NCBI RefSeq assembly: GCF_900207585.1
Contig: NZ_OAOP01000004.1
Span: forward strand, 186,001 to 250,000
Direction of reading: 5' to 3'
From: Bacillus oleivorans
GTDB lineage: Bacteria > Bacillota > Bacilli > Bacillales > JC228
Length of the DNA: 64,000 nt
This document shows, in pieces, positions 25,178 to 34,135 of the stretch (its first letter is position 1; each line of letters opens with the position of its first letter). The position numbers were made by a program, and so were the translations under genes. A model generated the notes under the pieces. That model was not told where the DNA came from and searched no databases. It saw only the letters and a list, made by a program, of their open reading frames with translations.

Positions 25178-26293
25178 CTAAATCGCAATGCTCCTATCTT
25201 CATCTATCAAGGATGGCTTCATAAAAAGGATGCTTTCATAAGGACTCATTCCTGCATATTGATTGCTGTGGAATGTTGCTTTTTGTTCAAATCCCATTTT
25301 TTGATGGAAACGAATCGAACTTTCATTTCTTATTGGCTGACTCACTACAAATGCCGAAAAATTTTTCTCAGGGAATGTGCGGAACGTCTGATCATAAAGA
25401 AACGATCCTACCCCTTTTCGCTGATATTCCTGGTGAACGGCCACTTGTTCAATATAAAATTGCTCTTGCTGTAAATCAAAAGGAGATTCCCATTCAAGAC
25501 CATCCATTACCTCAGCAGGAAACTGAGATTTCAGCTCAATATAGCCAATCACTTTCCCATTACTGTCTTTTGCCACAAAATAAAGATCCTCCTGATAATC
25601 AATGGCTTGCCTGACATCATTCGGAACTAATTTTTTCAGTAAAAATCCTCCTTCTATTACCCGTCCATTAAAATACGAATTATTAATATCCACAATTTCC
25701 TCAATATCATAATAGGTGGCTTTCTCAAACGTATATTCTCTGGAATCTTTAACATTATTAAAACCGAAATTACGAACTAGGATAAAACTTGAGATAATAC
25801 ACACCATCTGTAAGATAGTATAATTGGACACGAGCGTAAATTGTATCAGTGCCCAGCTGAATCCATAAATTAAGATCACCAAAACTTTTTCTAAAAGCCA
25901 CACTTTTGCCCGGTTCTTTTGAAAAGTCCCAGCTCTTTTTGCTTCATATTGAAAATTCAGAACCCAGAAAAAATCCAATATACCCAGTACAATAAAAGCG
26001 AACGCCAGACTATGTAAATCATTAAAATAAGCGAACAGCATTTCCAGGTTTAATAAAATCAAAAAGTCTATGAAAAATTCACGTTTGGTGGTTTTCACAT
26101 CACTTTCTACATGTTCGCTCCAATCCCACCAATAGATGAGCGCTACCGAAATTACGAAAAGGGCCATGACCGTTTCGTTAAAATTTTTCAAATCAATCTT
26201 TTGAACAAATATGATATTACTAATTCCAATCCCCAAAAGAATCGCATACATTTCATTGACAAACTTGCCAATAAACTTATTCTTTTTGTCCAT
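25178..26293 (-). CDS. Membrane domain fused to a GNAT acetyltransferase
   Basis: A 371-aa protein. Residues 1-180 contain five or six hydrophobic segments (about 15-31, 40-56, 72-90, 96-113, 135-150, 157-175). Residues 185-371 are a GNAT domain with EKATYYDIEEIVDINNSYF and the acetyl-CoA loop VAVHQEYQRKGVGSFLYD. The catalytic domain should face the cytosol. What it acetylates is unknown. The ATG at 26293 is preceded by GAGGGGG. The 256-bp gap upstream shows no further gene. The fusion is uncommon compared with stand-alone GNATs. Confidence 0.8.
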   Translation of the reverse strand: MDKKNKFIGKFVNEMYAILLGIGISNIIFVQKIDLKNFNETVMALFVISVALIYWWDWSEHVESDVKTTKREFFIDFLILLNLEMLFAYFNDLHSLAFAFIVLGILDFFWVLNFQYEAKRAGTFQKNRAKVWLLEKVLVILIYGFSWALIQFTLVSNYTILQMVCIISSFILVRNFGFNNVKDSREYTFEKATYYDIEEIVDINNSYFNGRVIEGGFLLKKLVPNDVRQAIDYQEDLYFVAKDSNGKVIGYIELKSQFPAEVMDGLEWESPFDLQQEQFYIEQVAVHQEYQRKGVGSFLYDQTFRTFPEKNFSAFVVSQPIRNESSIRFHQKMGFEQKATFHSNQYAGMSPYESILFMKPSLIDEDRSIAI

Positions 26294-26549
26294 ATTCCCC
26301 CTCGTTTCCCTTGACTCTGTACCTACTGTTTTCCCAGGGTAAAACAGTGTAAGAAAAATGTTTCACTCAAAAAGCAGATTGAATCTAACTAGAATATAGA
26401 GGTTTGCAATAGCCTGTCAAAAATGAAGAAACATCCTTTTTAATCAAATATAATTAACAAAAAATCCTCGAGCAATGGTTCAAACAACCTGCTTTTTATA
26501 AAATTTATAGATCAAATCTCATGAGTGAATCCTCATATTCCTATAGGTT

Positions 26550-27755
26550 CTAACTCTTTATGACTGTCTCATACTTCACATTACGTGCTCCCAAAAATTC
26601 CGCAAAACGATGAAGTGCTTCTTCTATAGCTTTCTGTAAAACCGGAGTAGCTTCAACATCCGGTTCCAATTTAAGAAGCTGAATAACTAACGTTTGATTC
26701 TCACGGTCTACCCTTGGATCTATTCTGCCAATTAATTGATCGCCTGCTAAAATAGGCATCGTGTAAGCGCCATATTGCCGCTTTTCCTTTGGAATATAAA
26801 TTTCCCAGCGATACGAAAAGTTAAAGAAATCCTCCAGTCTTTCTCTCCGCCAGAGCAGATTATCCAGCGGCGGTAAAAATCGAATTGGCCCTTCCTCAGG
26901 AGAAATTTTACTGTTTGTAGGCTCCAGAAGATCTGCATCCTCTGCTCGCACAAAATAGGATCTTTTCACGCCCCCAACTGCAACTGGAACCAACTCTCCC
27001 CGATCTACCCTACTTTCGATTTCAAGCTTTCTTTCAGCCGCCTTCATTCGCTGCCAGCCAAACCGCTGATCACCCAAGTCAAATATTCGGTATGCGTTTA
27101 TGTATTTTTCGATAAGGGCCTGACTTGCTTCATGAAGAGAAATCGTATTGGCTTTTTTCCAAATTTCTTTAGGAATAGTATCCTCTGTAATCCCAAAAAT
27201 CCGATCCGATCCAACTCTCTCTACAACACGAATATCACCTGTATCCATTAAAAGATTCAGGGCAAGGGACGTTTCTTTTGTGCCAGGTGCCTTATTGTCC
27301 CAATATCCATGCACCTTAACCTCAGATTTGAAAACTCGCGATGGAAGCGGACCCTCATTTTTAAGCCTGTTTAATACATGGTCAACAACAGGACCTAATG
27401 CCTTAAGTCTCTCATCCAATGCGTCATGCATTCTCATGCGGATCGGTTTGAAAAGAGGATAATCCTCCATTGGAATTACACATGCCTCATTGGCTTTATA
27501 TTCAAAGACCTTTTGTCTGGAAAGCAACTCGTTTAAGTGATCCGGATAATAGCCAGAAATTCGTGCAGCTAGCGTCAAATGCTGATTTCTTTCAACAACT
27601 GACACAGGATCAATTTGAACACACTCAAGGCCTCGGATCATCTCTAAGACTTGATTAGCGTTAGCTTCACTTGCATTTTCCTGCTCTTGGTCAAACCATA
27701 GCTTCTGTTTTTTCAGCAAAAATCTTCTCGCCGTTTGCTTGTCTATTTTTAACAT
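26550..27755 (-). CDS. YcaQ/AlkX-type winged-helix DNA glycosylase family protein
   Basis: A 401-aa member of the HTH_42 family that includes E. coli YcaQ (AlkX) and Streptomyces AlkZ. These open DNA interstrand crosslinks or remove bulky alkylpurines. The catalytic-type motif appears as Q-I-D in ECVQIDPVSVVERN (near residues 45-58), matching the QxD form of the YcaQ/AlkX branch. Further motifs are VHGYWDNKAP and, in the C-terminal part, IGRIDPRVDRE. No partner genes adjoin. The start has CAAAAAGGAGTTCG-type purines upstream. Confidence 0.83.
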   Translation of the reverse strand: MLKIDKQTARRFLLKKQKLWFDQEQENASEANANQVLEMIRGLECVQIDPVSVVERNQHLTLAARISGYYPDHLNELLSRQKVFEYKANEACVIPMEDYPLFKPIRMRMHDALDERLKALGPVVDHVLNRLKNEGPLPSRVFKSEVKVHGYWDNKAPGTKETSLALNLLMDTGDIRVVERVGSDRIFGITEDTIPKEIWKKANTISLHEASQALIEKYINAYRIFDLGDQRFGWQRMKAAERKLEIESRVDRGELVPVAVGGVKRSYFVRAEDADLLEPTNSKISPEEGPIRFLPPLDNLLWRRERLEDFFNFSYRWEIYIPKEKRQYGAYTMPILAGDQLIGRIDPRVDRENQTLVIQLLKLEPDVEATPVLQKAIEEALHRFAEFLGARNVKYETVIKS

Positions 27756-27928
27756 ACCACGAACTCCTTTTTACACCCCGCTGCTTTCCCCTGAAAAAGC
27801 GGTGCATAAATCAAATATCATATTATATAACTTGTCTCATATCTTTATAATATGTCAAATCAATTTACATAGCTTTAGAACCTGAGCTTCAGCATGGTTA
27901 AACAGAAGACAAAAGAAGGAGACAGCTC

Positions 27929-29263
27929 ATGAGAACTTTTTTTAAAGGCACACTGTTATTGGTTGTTGCTGCGTTTATTGGGGAATGTATTGAATTTATC
28001 ATAAATATGGTTCTGGCCAAAGAATTAGGGGAAGAGGGAATGGGTCTATATATGTCCATTCTCCCTTCGATTTTTCTCATCGTTATATTAGCAAGCCTAG
28101 AGCTTCCAATCGCTATTTCTAAATTTGCTGCAGAGCAGGAAGAAAGATTTCATCGCAGTATGTTAAAGCACGCCACACGTTTAACGATTATTTTTACAAT
28201 TGGAATGCTCATTCTCGTTAGCCTTATTTTACCATTTATTCCTGTATTCGATGAATACCACCCGCTCGTTCGCTGGGTTGTCATTATTTTAATTCCGGTT
28301 ATATCCTTCACCTCCATTACCCGCGGATATTTTATGGGGACCCACAGAATGGGAAAAATCGCTTTTTCTAATTTCTTGAGAAGGTTTGTTCAATTACTTC
28401 TATTAGTGTTTATCTATCGGCTTTTTGATTTCGAAATTGAAACATCGATTTTAATTGCCTTATGTACAATAGTAGTTAGTGATATTGTGGTCTTGGGGTA
28501 CCTTGGTTTAACCTATATCATCCAGCTGAAAGAATTAAATAGGAAGCCAAGGTCTTTTATCGATAAAAAAATGGTTCATCAAAACCTGCTCTCTGTATCC
28601 CTGCCTACGACAGGACTTCGAATATTTCATGCAGTTGCCCATGCCGTGCAGCCTTTTTTGATTAAAACTGCACTCGTTACAGCTGGTTTAACACCAAATA
28701 TGGCCAACGAGCAATTTGGTTTACTGGCAGGTGTGGCACTCACAATTGGGTTCTTCCCGGCTTTTATTGCCCATTCCCTATTAATCGTTTTAATTCCAAC
28801 GGTTTCAAAGGCTTATGCCGATAAGGACTTTCGAATGCTTCAGAACTTATTGCAAAAGGTTTTTCGCTTTACCTGTTTATACGGAATCCCGGCTGTCTTT
28901 GTGTTCTATTTATTTGCTGAACCACTGACACAGCTATTTTTTGATTCAAACTCAGCCACACTGTATTTGCAAATCCTATGGCCTTATTTCCTAGTCCATT
29001 TTTTCATCATTCCGATGCAGGCTTTCCTGATTGGACTAGGATTGGTAAAAGAAGCTTTTTACCATCAAATCTGGTCTACACTTATTTCATTTGTGCTTAT
29101 GTTTGCATTGGGCTCTTTTAAACCATTACAAATGGAAGGCATTATTATCGGTATGAACACAGGTGCTGTTTTAATAGCGCTCATGCACTACTTAGTGATT
29201 TGCAGGACAATCAGAATTTCGATCTGGTCGAGAAGCCCGGTAAAAGAAGTATTTAAAGTTTGA
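27929..29263 (+). CDS. ykvU: SpoVB/YkvU-like polysaccharide flippase
   Basis: A 444-aa integral membrane protein with about 12-14 helices of the MOP/MATE exporter superfamily, opening MRTFFKGTLLLVVAAFIGECIEF. SpoVB-type proteins move lipid-linked glycans, and YkvU of B. subtilis (about 445 aa) is a sporulation-associated relative. The length fits YkvU rather than SpoVB (about 518 aa). AAGGAG lies 7-8 nt before the ATG. Single gene with a bidirectional terminator. The orthology is from memory and not tested. Confidence 0.75.
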   Translation: MRTFFKGTLLLVVAAFIGECIEFIINMVLAKELGEEGMGLYMSILPSIFLIVILASLELPIAISKFAAEQEERFHRSMLKHATRLTIIFTIGMLILVSLILPFIPVFDEYHPLVRWVVIILIPVISFTSITRGYFMGTHRMGKIAFSNFLRRFVQLLLLVFIYRLFDFEIETSILIALCTIVVSDIVVLGYLGLTYIIQLKELNRKPRSFIDKKMVHQNLLSVSLPTTGLRIFHAVAHAVQPFLIKTALVTAGLTPNMANEQFGLLAGVALTIGFFPAFIAHSLLIVLIPTVSKAYADKDFRMLQNLLQKVFRFTCLYGIPAVFVFYLFAEPLTQLFFDSNSATLYLQILWPYFLVHFFIIPMQAFLIGLGLVKEAFYHQIWSTLISFVLMFALGSFKPLQMEGIIIGMNTGAVLIALMHYLVICRTIRISIWSRSPVKEVFKV

Positions 29264-29268
29264 TTAAT

Positions 29269-29296
29269 TAATAAACCCGTCCATTGACGGGTTTAT
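29269..29296. terminator. Bidirectional terminator
   Basis: AATAAACCCGTC pairs with GACGGGTTTATT around CATT between two convergent genes. Confidence 0.85.
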
Positions 29297-29308
29297 TGTT
29301 ATTTACTT

Positions 29309-30697
29309 TTAATTTTGAAGCGCAGCCGAAAATCCTGATAACATATAGGCCATATGTACAATCCCTTGCTCAAAATCCTTTAAGCGAATCGACTCATTCG
29401 GTGCGTGTGCTTTAGAGCCTACCCAGCCTACTCCCGTACTGACGATTGGGAGCTTCAGGTTTTCACCGAAAATATACATAGGTCCTGTTCCTGCTGAGTT
29501 TGGTGCCAATACAACATCATTTTGATACACTTCACGAGCGGTTTCTATCACATGAGCTACAAAAGGATGACTAAAATCAGAGCGGTACGCCTTTTGCCCA
29601 TTCAGCAGGGTTACTTTTACATCATGAAACCCATGCTTTTCTAAGTGATTTGCAATACATTGCAATATATGGTCTGGATCTTGGCCAGGAACAAGGCGGC
29701 AATCCAATTTAGCTTTTGCACTTTTAGGCAGAACTGTTTTGGCTCCTTCTCCCGTATAACCGCTCTCCAGTCCGCAAATCGTCATCGTTGGCTTTGCAAC
29801 CATGGCAATTCTAGGGTCTATTCCTAGTGCATTTGTGATTAATGGCCGTTTCAGCCCGTAAAGCTCACGAACGGATTCCTCGTTAAATGGGAGCGCGTGA
29901 ACTGCTTCTACTTCAGATTCAGTAAGATCTTGAATCCCATCATAGAAACCTTCTACAAGGATTTCGTTGTTTTTGTTCCTCATTGTAGCGAGGGCTTGGA
30001 TTAATCTCCAAGCAGCATTATCGACATAAGCTCCAACTGACGAGTGCATATCTATATCAGCACCCACACACGTCAGCTCCATATAGGCCATCCCTTTAAT
30101 CCCTGCTACCATACTGATCCGGTCTTTTTCATCTTTCCCGCCAAACTCCCAAATACATGCGTCTGCCTTAAACTTCTCTTTATATTTTTCAAGGTACGGC
30201 GTTAAATGAGGACTGCCGATTTCTTCTTCACCCTCAATTAAAAACCTAATATTACAAGGCAAGCCGCCTGCTGTCTGATTCAATACTTTTATGGCTGTCA
30301 AGCGGGCGACTAAATCCCCCTTATTATCGGCAACCCCGCGTGCAAATAGTTTTCCATCTGCAATCGTTGGTTCAAATGGTTCAGTCAGCCATTCATCAAA
30401 AGGTTCAGGAGGCTGAACATCATAATGATTATAGAAAAGCAGTGTTTTGCTTGAATCCCCATTGCTTCCAGCGGCAAAAAATCCATAGACAACCGGGTTT
30501 CCTCCAAGATTATCTAAAACCTCAGATTCCCCTCCAACCTCTTTAATCATGTTTACCACAAAGGCAACGGTCTCAGGAATGGCTTTATTCTGAGCTGAAA
30601 TTGTAGGAAAACGAAGATAGCTTTTTAAGGTTTCAAGCGCATTAGGAACAAGCTCTTTTACTGCATTTTGTAAGGATTCTAATTGTGGACTAGTCAT
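29309..30697 (-). CDS. M20 family dipeptidase
   Basis: A 462-aa di-zinc peptidase of the ArgE/DapE/CNDP type. Metal motifs are YNHYDVQPPEP, GVADNKGDLVARL and EGEEEIGSP; the lid-domain motif is DMHSSVGAYVDN; the C-terminal motif is GTGPMYIFGENLKLP. It should cleave dipeptides or related amides in the cytosol. AAGGGAG lies 8-9 nt before the ATG. No operon partner. A MITE-like element begins about 90 bp upstream of the start codon and may contain or displace the native promoter. Confidence 0.88.
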   Translation of the reverse strand: MTSPQLESLQNAVKELVPNALETLKSYLRFPTISAQNKAIPETVAFVVNMIKEVGGESEVLDNLGGNPVVYGFFAAGSNGDSSKTLLFYNHYDVQPPEPFDEWLTEPFEPTIADGKLFARGVADNKGDLVARLTAIKVLNQTAGGLPCNIRFLIEGEEEIGSPHLTPYLEKYKEKFKADACIWEFGGKDEKDRISMVAGIKGMAYMELTCVGADIDMHSSVGAYVDNAAWRLIQALATMRNKNNEILVEGFYDGIQDLTESEVEAVHALPFNEESVRELYGLKRPLITNALGIDPRIAMVAKPTMTICGLESGYTGEGAKTVLPKSAKAKLDCRLVPGQDPDHILQCIANHLEKHGFHDVKVTLLNGQKAYRSDFSHPFVAHVIETAREVYQNDVVLAPNSAGTGPMYIFGENLKLPIVSTGVGWVGSKAHAPNESIRLKDFEQGIVHMAYMLSGFSAALQN

Positions 30698-30780
30698 AAA
30701 AAAATCTCCCTTCAGGACATGATATTAATTATTTCGACACCCGAAGGAAGATTCCTTTTATTCATTTAAATAATTTATAA

Positions 30781-31077
30781 AATTTTTAGGCTGTTTTCGC
30801 ATACTTTGTTGTTTTTTAGTGGAATGGAGCGTAAGACACTTGAGTCCTCATAAAATGCTTCGCATTTTCTTCGTGCGATGCTTATGCTGCCGAAGCGTTC
30901 CTTGTCCTGTGGGAAGAAGAGGTGTGGCCTCTAGACCCCGCAGGCAAAGCCGAGGAGGCTCAGGCCACCTCCCCGGGGAATCTTGTGTCTGGAGCGCAAT
31001 GGAACGGACACGTTTACTTCTACATTTTAAAAAATATATTCAGATACTACAATCTTTGCGAAAATAGCCAATTTTTA
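30781..31077. mobile_element. MITE-like element, copy 1 (with 8-bp direct repeats)
   Basis: The body (30789-31069, 281 bp) begins GGCTGTTTTCGCA and ends TGCGAAAATAGCC (12 of 13 match as inverted repeat). It is flanked on both sides by the same 8 bp, AATTTTTA (30781-30788 and 31070-31077), as expected for a target-site duplication. It encodes no protein. A GC-rich core (30818-31015) fills most of it. It nearly fills the 388-bp gap between the M20 dipeptidase and pbpC and has a partner at 44569-44851. Confidence 0.85.
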
Positions 31078-31085
31078 ATATCATT

Positions 31086-33083
31086 TTATCTCTGGCTTGC
31101 AATCACATTTCTGACCCGGCTCACTGCAGCTTCGGATCCTCCTTTGTCTTGGACCCCTTCTACCATCATTGCAATTAGAAGTTCAGGGTTATCCAAGTTA
31201 TAAGCAATAAACCAGCCGTTTTCTTTTCCTTGTACCCCTTGCTGCTCTTTAATTTCAGCTGTCCCCGTTTTCCCTGCAAGAGGATAACCGTCTATTCTGG
31301 CGGTTTTAGCAGTCCCATTCCGATCTTCAATTACTTTTCTCAATGAAGTATTTATTTGATTTACTATTTCCGCATTGACCAAATTTTCTTTCCACGGCTG
31401 GGAAGTTTCTTGTTCAGCTAGAAGTGTTGGCCTAAGCATCGTTCCCTTGTTAAGAAACGGGGTGTAGGCTGCCGCCAAGTGCACTATATTCATTTCAATC
31501 TGCCCCTGACCATAACCAGAGTCCGCAAGACGGATTTCATTCTCCAGATCGCCGATATTGCCGGGATCAAGTGGAAACGGATAATCGATTTCCTCACCAA
31601 AGCCAAAGCTTGTCAAACCTTCTGTAAACCCTTGTGCGCCAATTTGTAACGCTGCCTGTGCAAAATAAATATTGTCTGAAACAATGAGCGCCCGGTCAAG
31701 GTTTACCGGACCATTGGTATCTTTTACTCTGGTGACTTTATAATCACCCCACGAACTGTCCTTCTGCCATTGAAGCCCATTCACGTCTATCGTCCAATCT
31801 GGTGTGATGGCTCCTTGATTTAAACCGATAGCAGCTGTGATCGGCTTCATGACTGAACCTGGAGCATATCTCTGTTTGAAGCGGGTTGTCAGCGGTTTTA
31901 ACGGATTTTCCTCAAGCTCTTGCCAAAACTGCCCAGTTGCTCCGAGGGTTGCAGTGTTAGGATTAAAAGACGGACTGCTGACAAGCGCCAGCGTTTCCCC
32001 GGTTAAAGGATGAAGGGCAATGCCGGTTCCCGGTTCTCCGTTCAGTTCATTATATATTTTCGTTTGCAGGTTCATATCAATCGTTAATGCAACATTTTCT
32101 CCATTCACTGCTTCTTTTTCGGCAAGAACCACTTCTGACCCATCTGCTTTCTCAATATAGATTTTTGCGCCGTTCTCCCCTTTTAGCCTTTCTTCGAGTA
32201 CTTGTTCCATCCCTCTTTTGCCAACCACATCGCTGCTGGTATATCCTTTGCCTGATAATTCTTCGAGCTCCTCAGCTGTAATGGGCCCCACATATCCGAC
32301 AAGATGTGCTGCCGCCTCCTTGTAAGGATAAACTCGGGCCGGTACATCCTTCTTTACAACAGAGGGGATTGAAGTCACTGCGGCAAGCAGTTCCGTTTCC
32401 TCTGTTGAAATCTTTTTAATCGGGACAAAGTAATCCGGCTGTACCCAGTCAGCATTTAACGCTTCCTGGATTCGTTCCGGGCTGACCCCAAGCAATTCTG
32501 AGATTTGTGATATAATCTCTTGCTCCTTGCCTTCCATTTGCCCTGGCACAATCCCAATTTCATAAGCAGTGCCGTTCATTGCGATTCCGTTGCCAAAGCG
32601 GTCTACTATCTCCCCTCTAAGAGAAGGAGTGCTAGTGAGCCTTATTTTATCCTCCGCTCCAAGCTCAGGAAATATAAAAGTCGTATCCCAGTGCACGTAC
32701 CAGTTTTCAGCATCATTCCGCTCTTCTTTCTTTAACGGGGCACTATGCTGAAATGATATCGGCCCTGCGAGTGAGTTCATTTCTGCGGAGAATGAAAAAT
32801 CAGCTTCTTCTCCCTCGACTTCTTCCTTCGGTGGATTGGTAGTGACTTTTAAGTCGCTTATCTCCAGATCACCATAAACTTTTTCATATCGTCCGACAAA
32901 CTCTTCCTTTGTAATTCTTTGTTTAGCATCAGCTGTTAAAAAATCGTACATTTCAGCAAATTTTTGCTCATTCCACAGTTTGATATATTCTTTGAATCTA
33001 CCTTGAGCAGTCGGTTCATTATTGCAGGCTGAAAGGAAAAATGTGACCAAAAGCATGAACAAAACGCATATCAATTTTTTCAA
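31086..33083 (-). CDS. pbpC: Class B penicillin-binding protein with MecA-like N-terminal domain
   Basis: A 665-aa lipoprotein-type transpeptidase. The signal ends in lipobox LSAC. Residues about 25-150 form an NTF2-like MecA_N domain, then a PBP dimerisation domain, then the transpeptidase with SVMK, SDN and KTGTAE motifs. It crosslinks peptidoglycan outside the membrane. The length matches B. subtilis PBP3 (about 668 aa), itself MecA/PBP2a-like with naturally low beta-lactam affinity in relatives. The start is set at TTG 33083 because GGGGGG lies 6 nt upstream and the protein then begins at the signal peptide; the frame is open a further 35 codons. The gene ends 16 nt from the MITE-like element. 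Confidence 0.87.
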   Translation of the reverse strand: MKKLICVLFMLLVTFFLSACNNEPTAQGRFKEYIKLWNEQKFAEMYDFLTADAKQRITKEEFVGRYEKVYGDLEISDLKVTTNPPKEEVEGEEADFSFSAEMNSLAGPISFQHSAPLKKEERNDAENWYVHWDTTFIFPELGAEDKIRLTSTPSLRGEIVDRFGNGIAMNGTAYEIGIVPGQMEGKEQEIISQISELLGVSPERIQEALNADWVQPDYFVPIKKISTEETELLAAVTSIPSVVKKDVPARVYPYKEAAAHLVGYVGPITAEELEELSGKGYTSSDVVGKRGMEQVLEERLKGENGAKIYIEKADGSEVVLAEKEAVNGENVALTIDMNLQTKIYNELNGEPGTGIALHPLTGETLALVSSPSFNPNTATLGATGQFWQELEENPLKPLTTRFKQRYAPGSVMKPITAAIGLNQGAITPDWTIDVNGLQWQKDSSWGDYKVTRVKDTNGPVNLDRALIVSDNIYFAQAALQIGAQGFTEGLTSFGFGEEIDYPFPLDPGNIGDLENEIRLADSGYGQGQIEMNIVHLAAAYTPFLNKGTMLRPTLLAEQETSQPWKENLVNAEIVNQINTSLRKVIEDRNGTAKTARIDGYPLAGKTGTAEIKEQQGVQGKENGWFIAYNLDNPELLIAMMVEGVQDKGGSEAAVSRVRNVIASQR

Positions 33084-33202
33084 AATGTTCCCCCCATTGC
33101 TAATTCTATGACCCTTCTGATGGTTTATACTAAATGGGAAACTTGTTTTACGGAAGATGGTAAAATTGTCATCTGTACCCATACACATGACAGTGTGAAA
33201 GA

Positions 33203-33232
33203 AAAAAGTGCTGCATGGACCTGCAACACTTT
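33203..33232 (-). terminator. Terminator after two small genes
   Basis: AAAGTG plus TGC pair with GCA plus CACTTT around a short loop, with six T on the minus strand. Confidence 0.7.
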
Positions 33233-33247
33233 ACATTTTTCACCACT

Positions 33248-33388
33248 TTACAATTTATACTTATTACGCTTTCGAGCCTGTTTTCGAATGACTTCATCAC
33301 GCTCGCCTCCATCAGACAATTCTTCAGCAAACTCGTGATCTTTGCTGCCTAGGATGGGAGCTGTTTCTATTTTCCTCTTATGTTTCAT
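33248..33388 (-). CDS. Small charged protein, 46 aa
   Basis: Starts MKHKRKIETAPILG and contains HEFAEELSDGGERDEVIRKQ. The EFxxELxD pattern followed by a basic tail recalls the Bacillus YfhD family, but the match is short and uncertain. GGAGAG lies 6-9 nt before the ATG. Its start overlaps the end of the upstream 58-aa gene by 11 bp, suggesting translational coupling. Confidence 0.6.
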   Translation of the reverse strand: MKHKRKIETAPILGSKDHEFAEELSDGGERDEVIRKQARKRNKYKL

Positions 33389-33554
33389 CAGTTCTCTCTC
33401 CTGTCACCCGCTCGTTTAAGTACTCGTTCTCACCTGTAGCGAAGGACACATCCTGAAGACTGTACTCCACATTTCCTAAATGCAGTGTACGGTGTTTGAT
33501 TTTCTCATTATTGCCTGACGCGTTGGTCATATCGTTCCTTGGCTTATCTTCCAT
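33378..33554 (-). CDS. Small protein, 58 aa, unknown
   Basis: Starts MEDKPRNDMTNASGNN and ends TGERTDET, hydrophilic throughout, with AAAGGAG about 8 nt before the ATG. It overlaps the start of the 46-aa gene downstream. No family recognised; a spore or stress small protein is possible. Confidence 0.55.
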   Translation of the reverse strand: MEDKPRNDMTNASGNNEKIKHRTLHLGNVEYSLQDVSFATGENEYLNERVTGERTDET

Positions 33555-33687
33555 ATTATCATTCTCCTTTAGTTTGGAATTATGGGGAAGCTTAACACCG
33601 ATTTTCCTATATTTTTAATAGGCTTATCTTTGTTTTTCCCGAAATAACCCAAACTATGCTTAAACCAAGCAGGAGGCTTAAAGGCAT

Positions 33688-33918
33688 TTAATCTTCATCT
33701 TTAATATCTATATCTTCTGGAATCGGTTCACTTAAATATTCAGCAATCATCGCCCGATAATGCTCGAGCTGTTGGAAATGAGTGTTAAACTGGTCTTTAT
33801 TGATCAAGTATTGCTCCCCATCATGGACCGCACGAATTCGTTTTAGTAAAATCAGACTCTCAATATACGATTCGTCTAAAGATAAATATTCGGCAGTTTC
33901 TTTGATGGTTAGATACAT
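33688..33918 (-). CDS. Small excisionase-like helix-turn-helix protein, 76 aa
   Basis: The N-terminal half (MYLTIKETAEYLSLDESYIESLILLKRIRAV in part) is a MerR/excisionase-type helix-turn-helix with the typical wing HDGEQYLINKDQF. The C-terminal half is helical and ends in an acidic tail PEDIDIKDED. No recombinase is nearby, so it is more likely a chromosomal regulator than a phage excisionase. The ribosome site AAGGAG is 12-13 nt from the ATG and touches an in-frame GTG four codons earlier, so the exact start is uncertain. Confidence 0.7.
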   Translation of the reverse strand: MYLTIKETAEYLSLDESYIESLILLKRIRAVHDGEQYLINKDQFNTHFQQLEHYRAMIAEYLSEPIPEDIDIKDED

Positions 33919-34135
33919 TTCCCAAAACACTCTCCTTTTCTTCTTTATTTTTATTGTATATAAAATCAGGGGAATTTTACAGTAAAATGCCAGCTGTTTT
34001 ACTATGTAAGCCTGAGAATTCCCTTTTTAGCTGGGGAGGTGCAGTTTTCTCATTTTTAAAATTTAGCTTCGACAATCTCCTCAATTTCTTGTATAGTTAA
34101 CCAAACATAAGACAATGAAGAGAGGAGCAACTGCA

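Noticed and set aside
30819..31067. 82-93-aa open frames over the MITE-like core
   Set aside because: GC-rich repeat of structural type; frames differ between copies and lack ribosome sites.
33688..33918. Excisionase of a mobile element
   Set aside because: No integrase, attachment repeats or phage genes nearby; a chromosomal helix-turn-helix protein is more likely.
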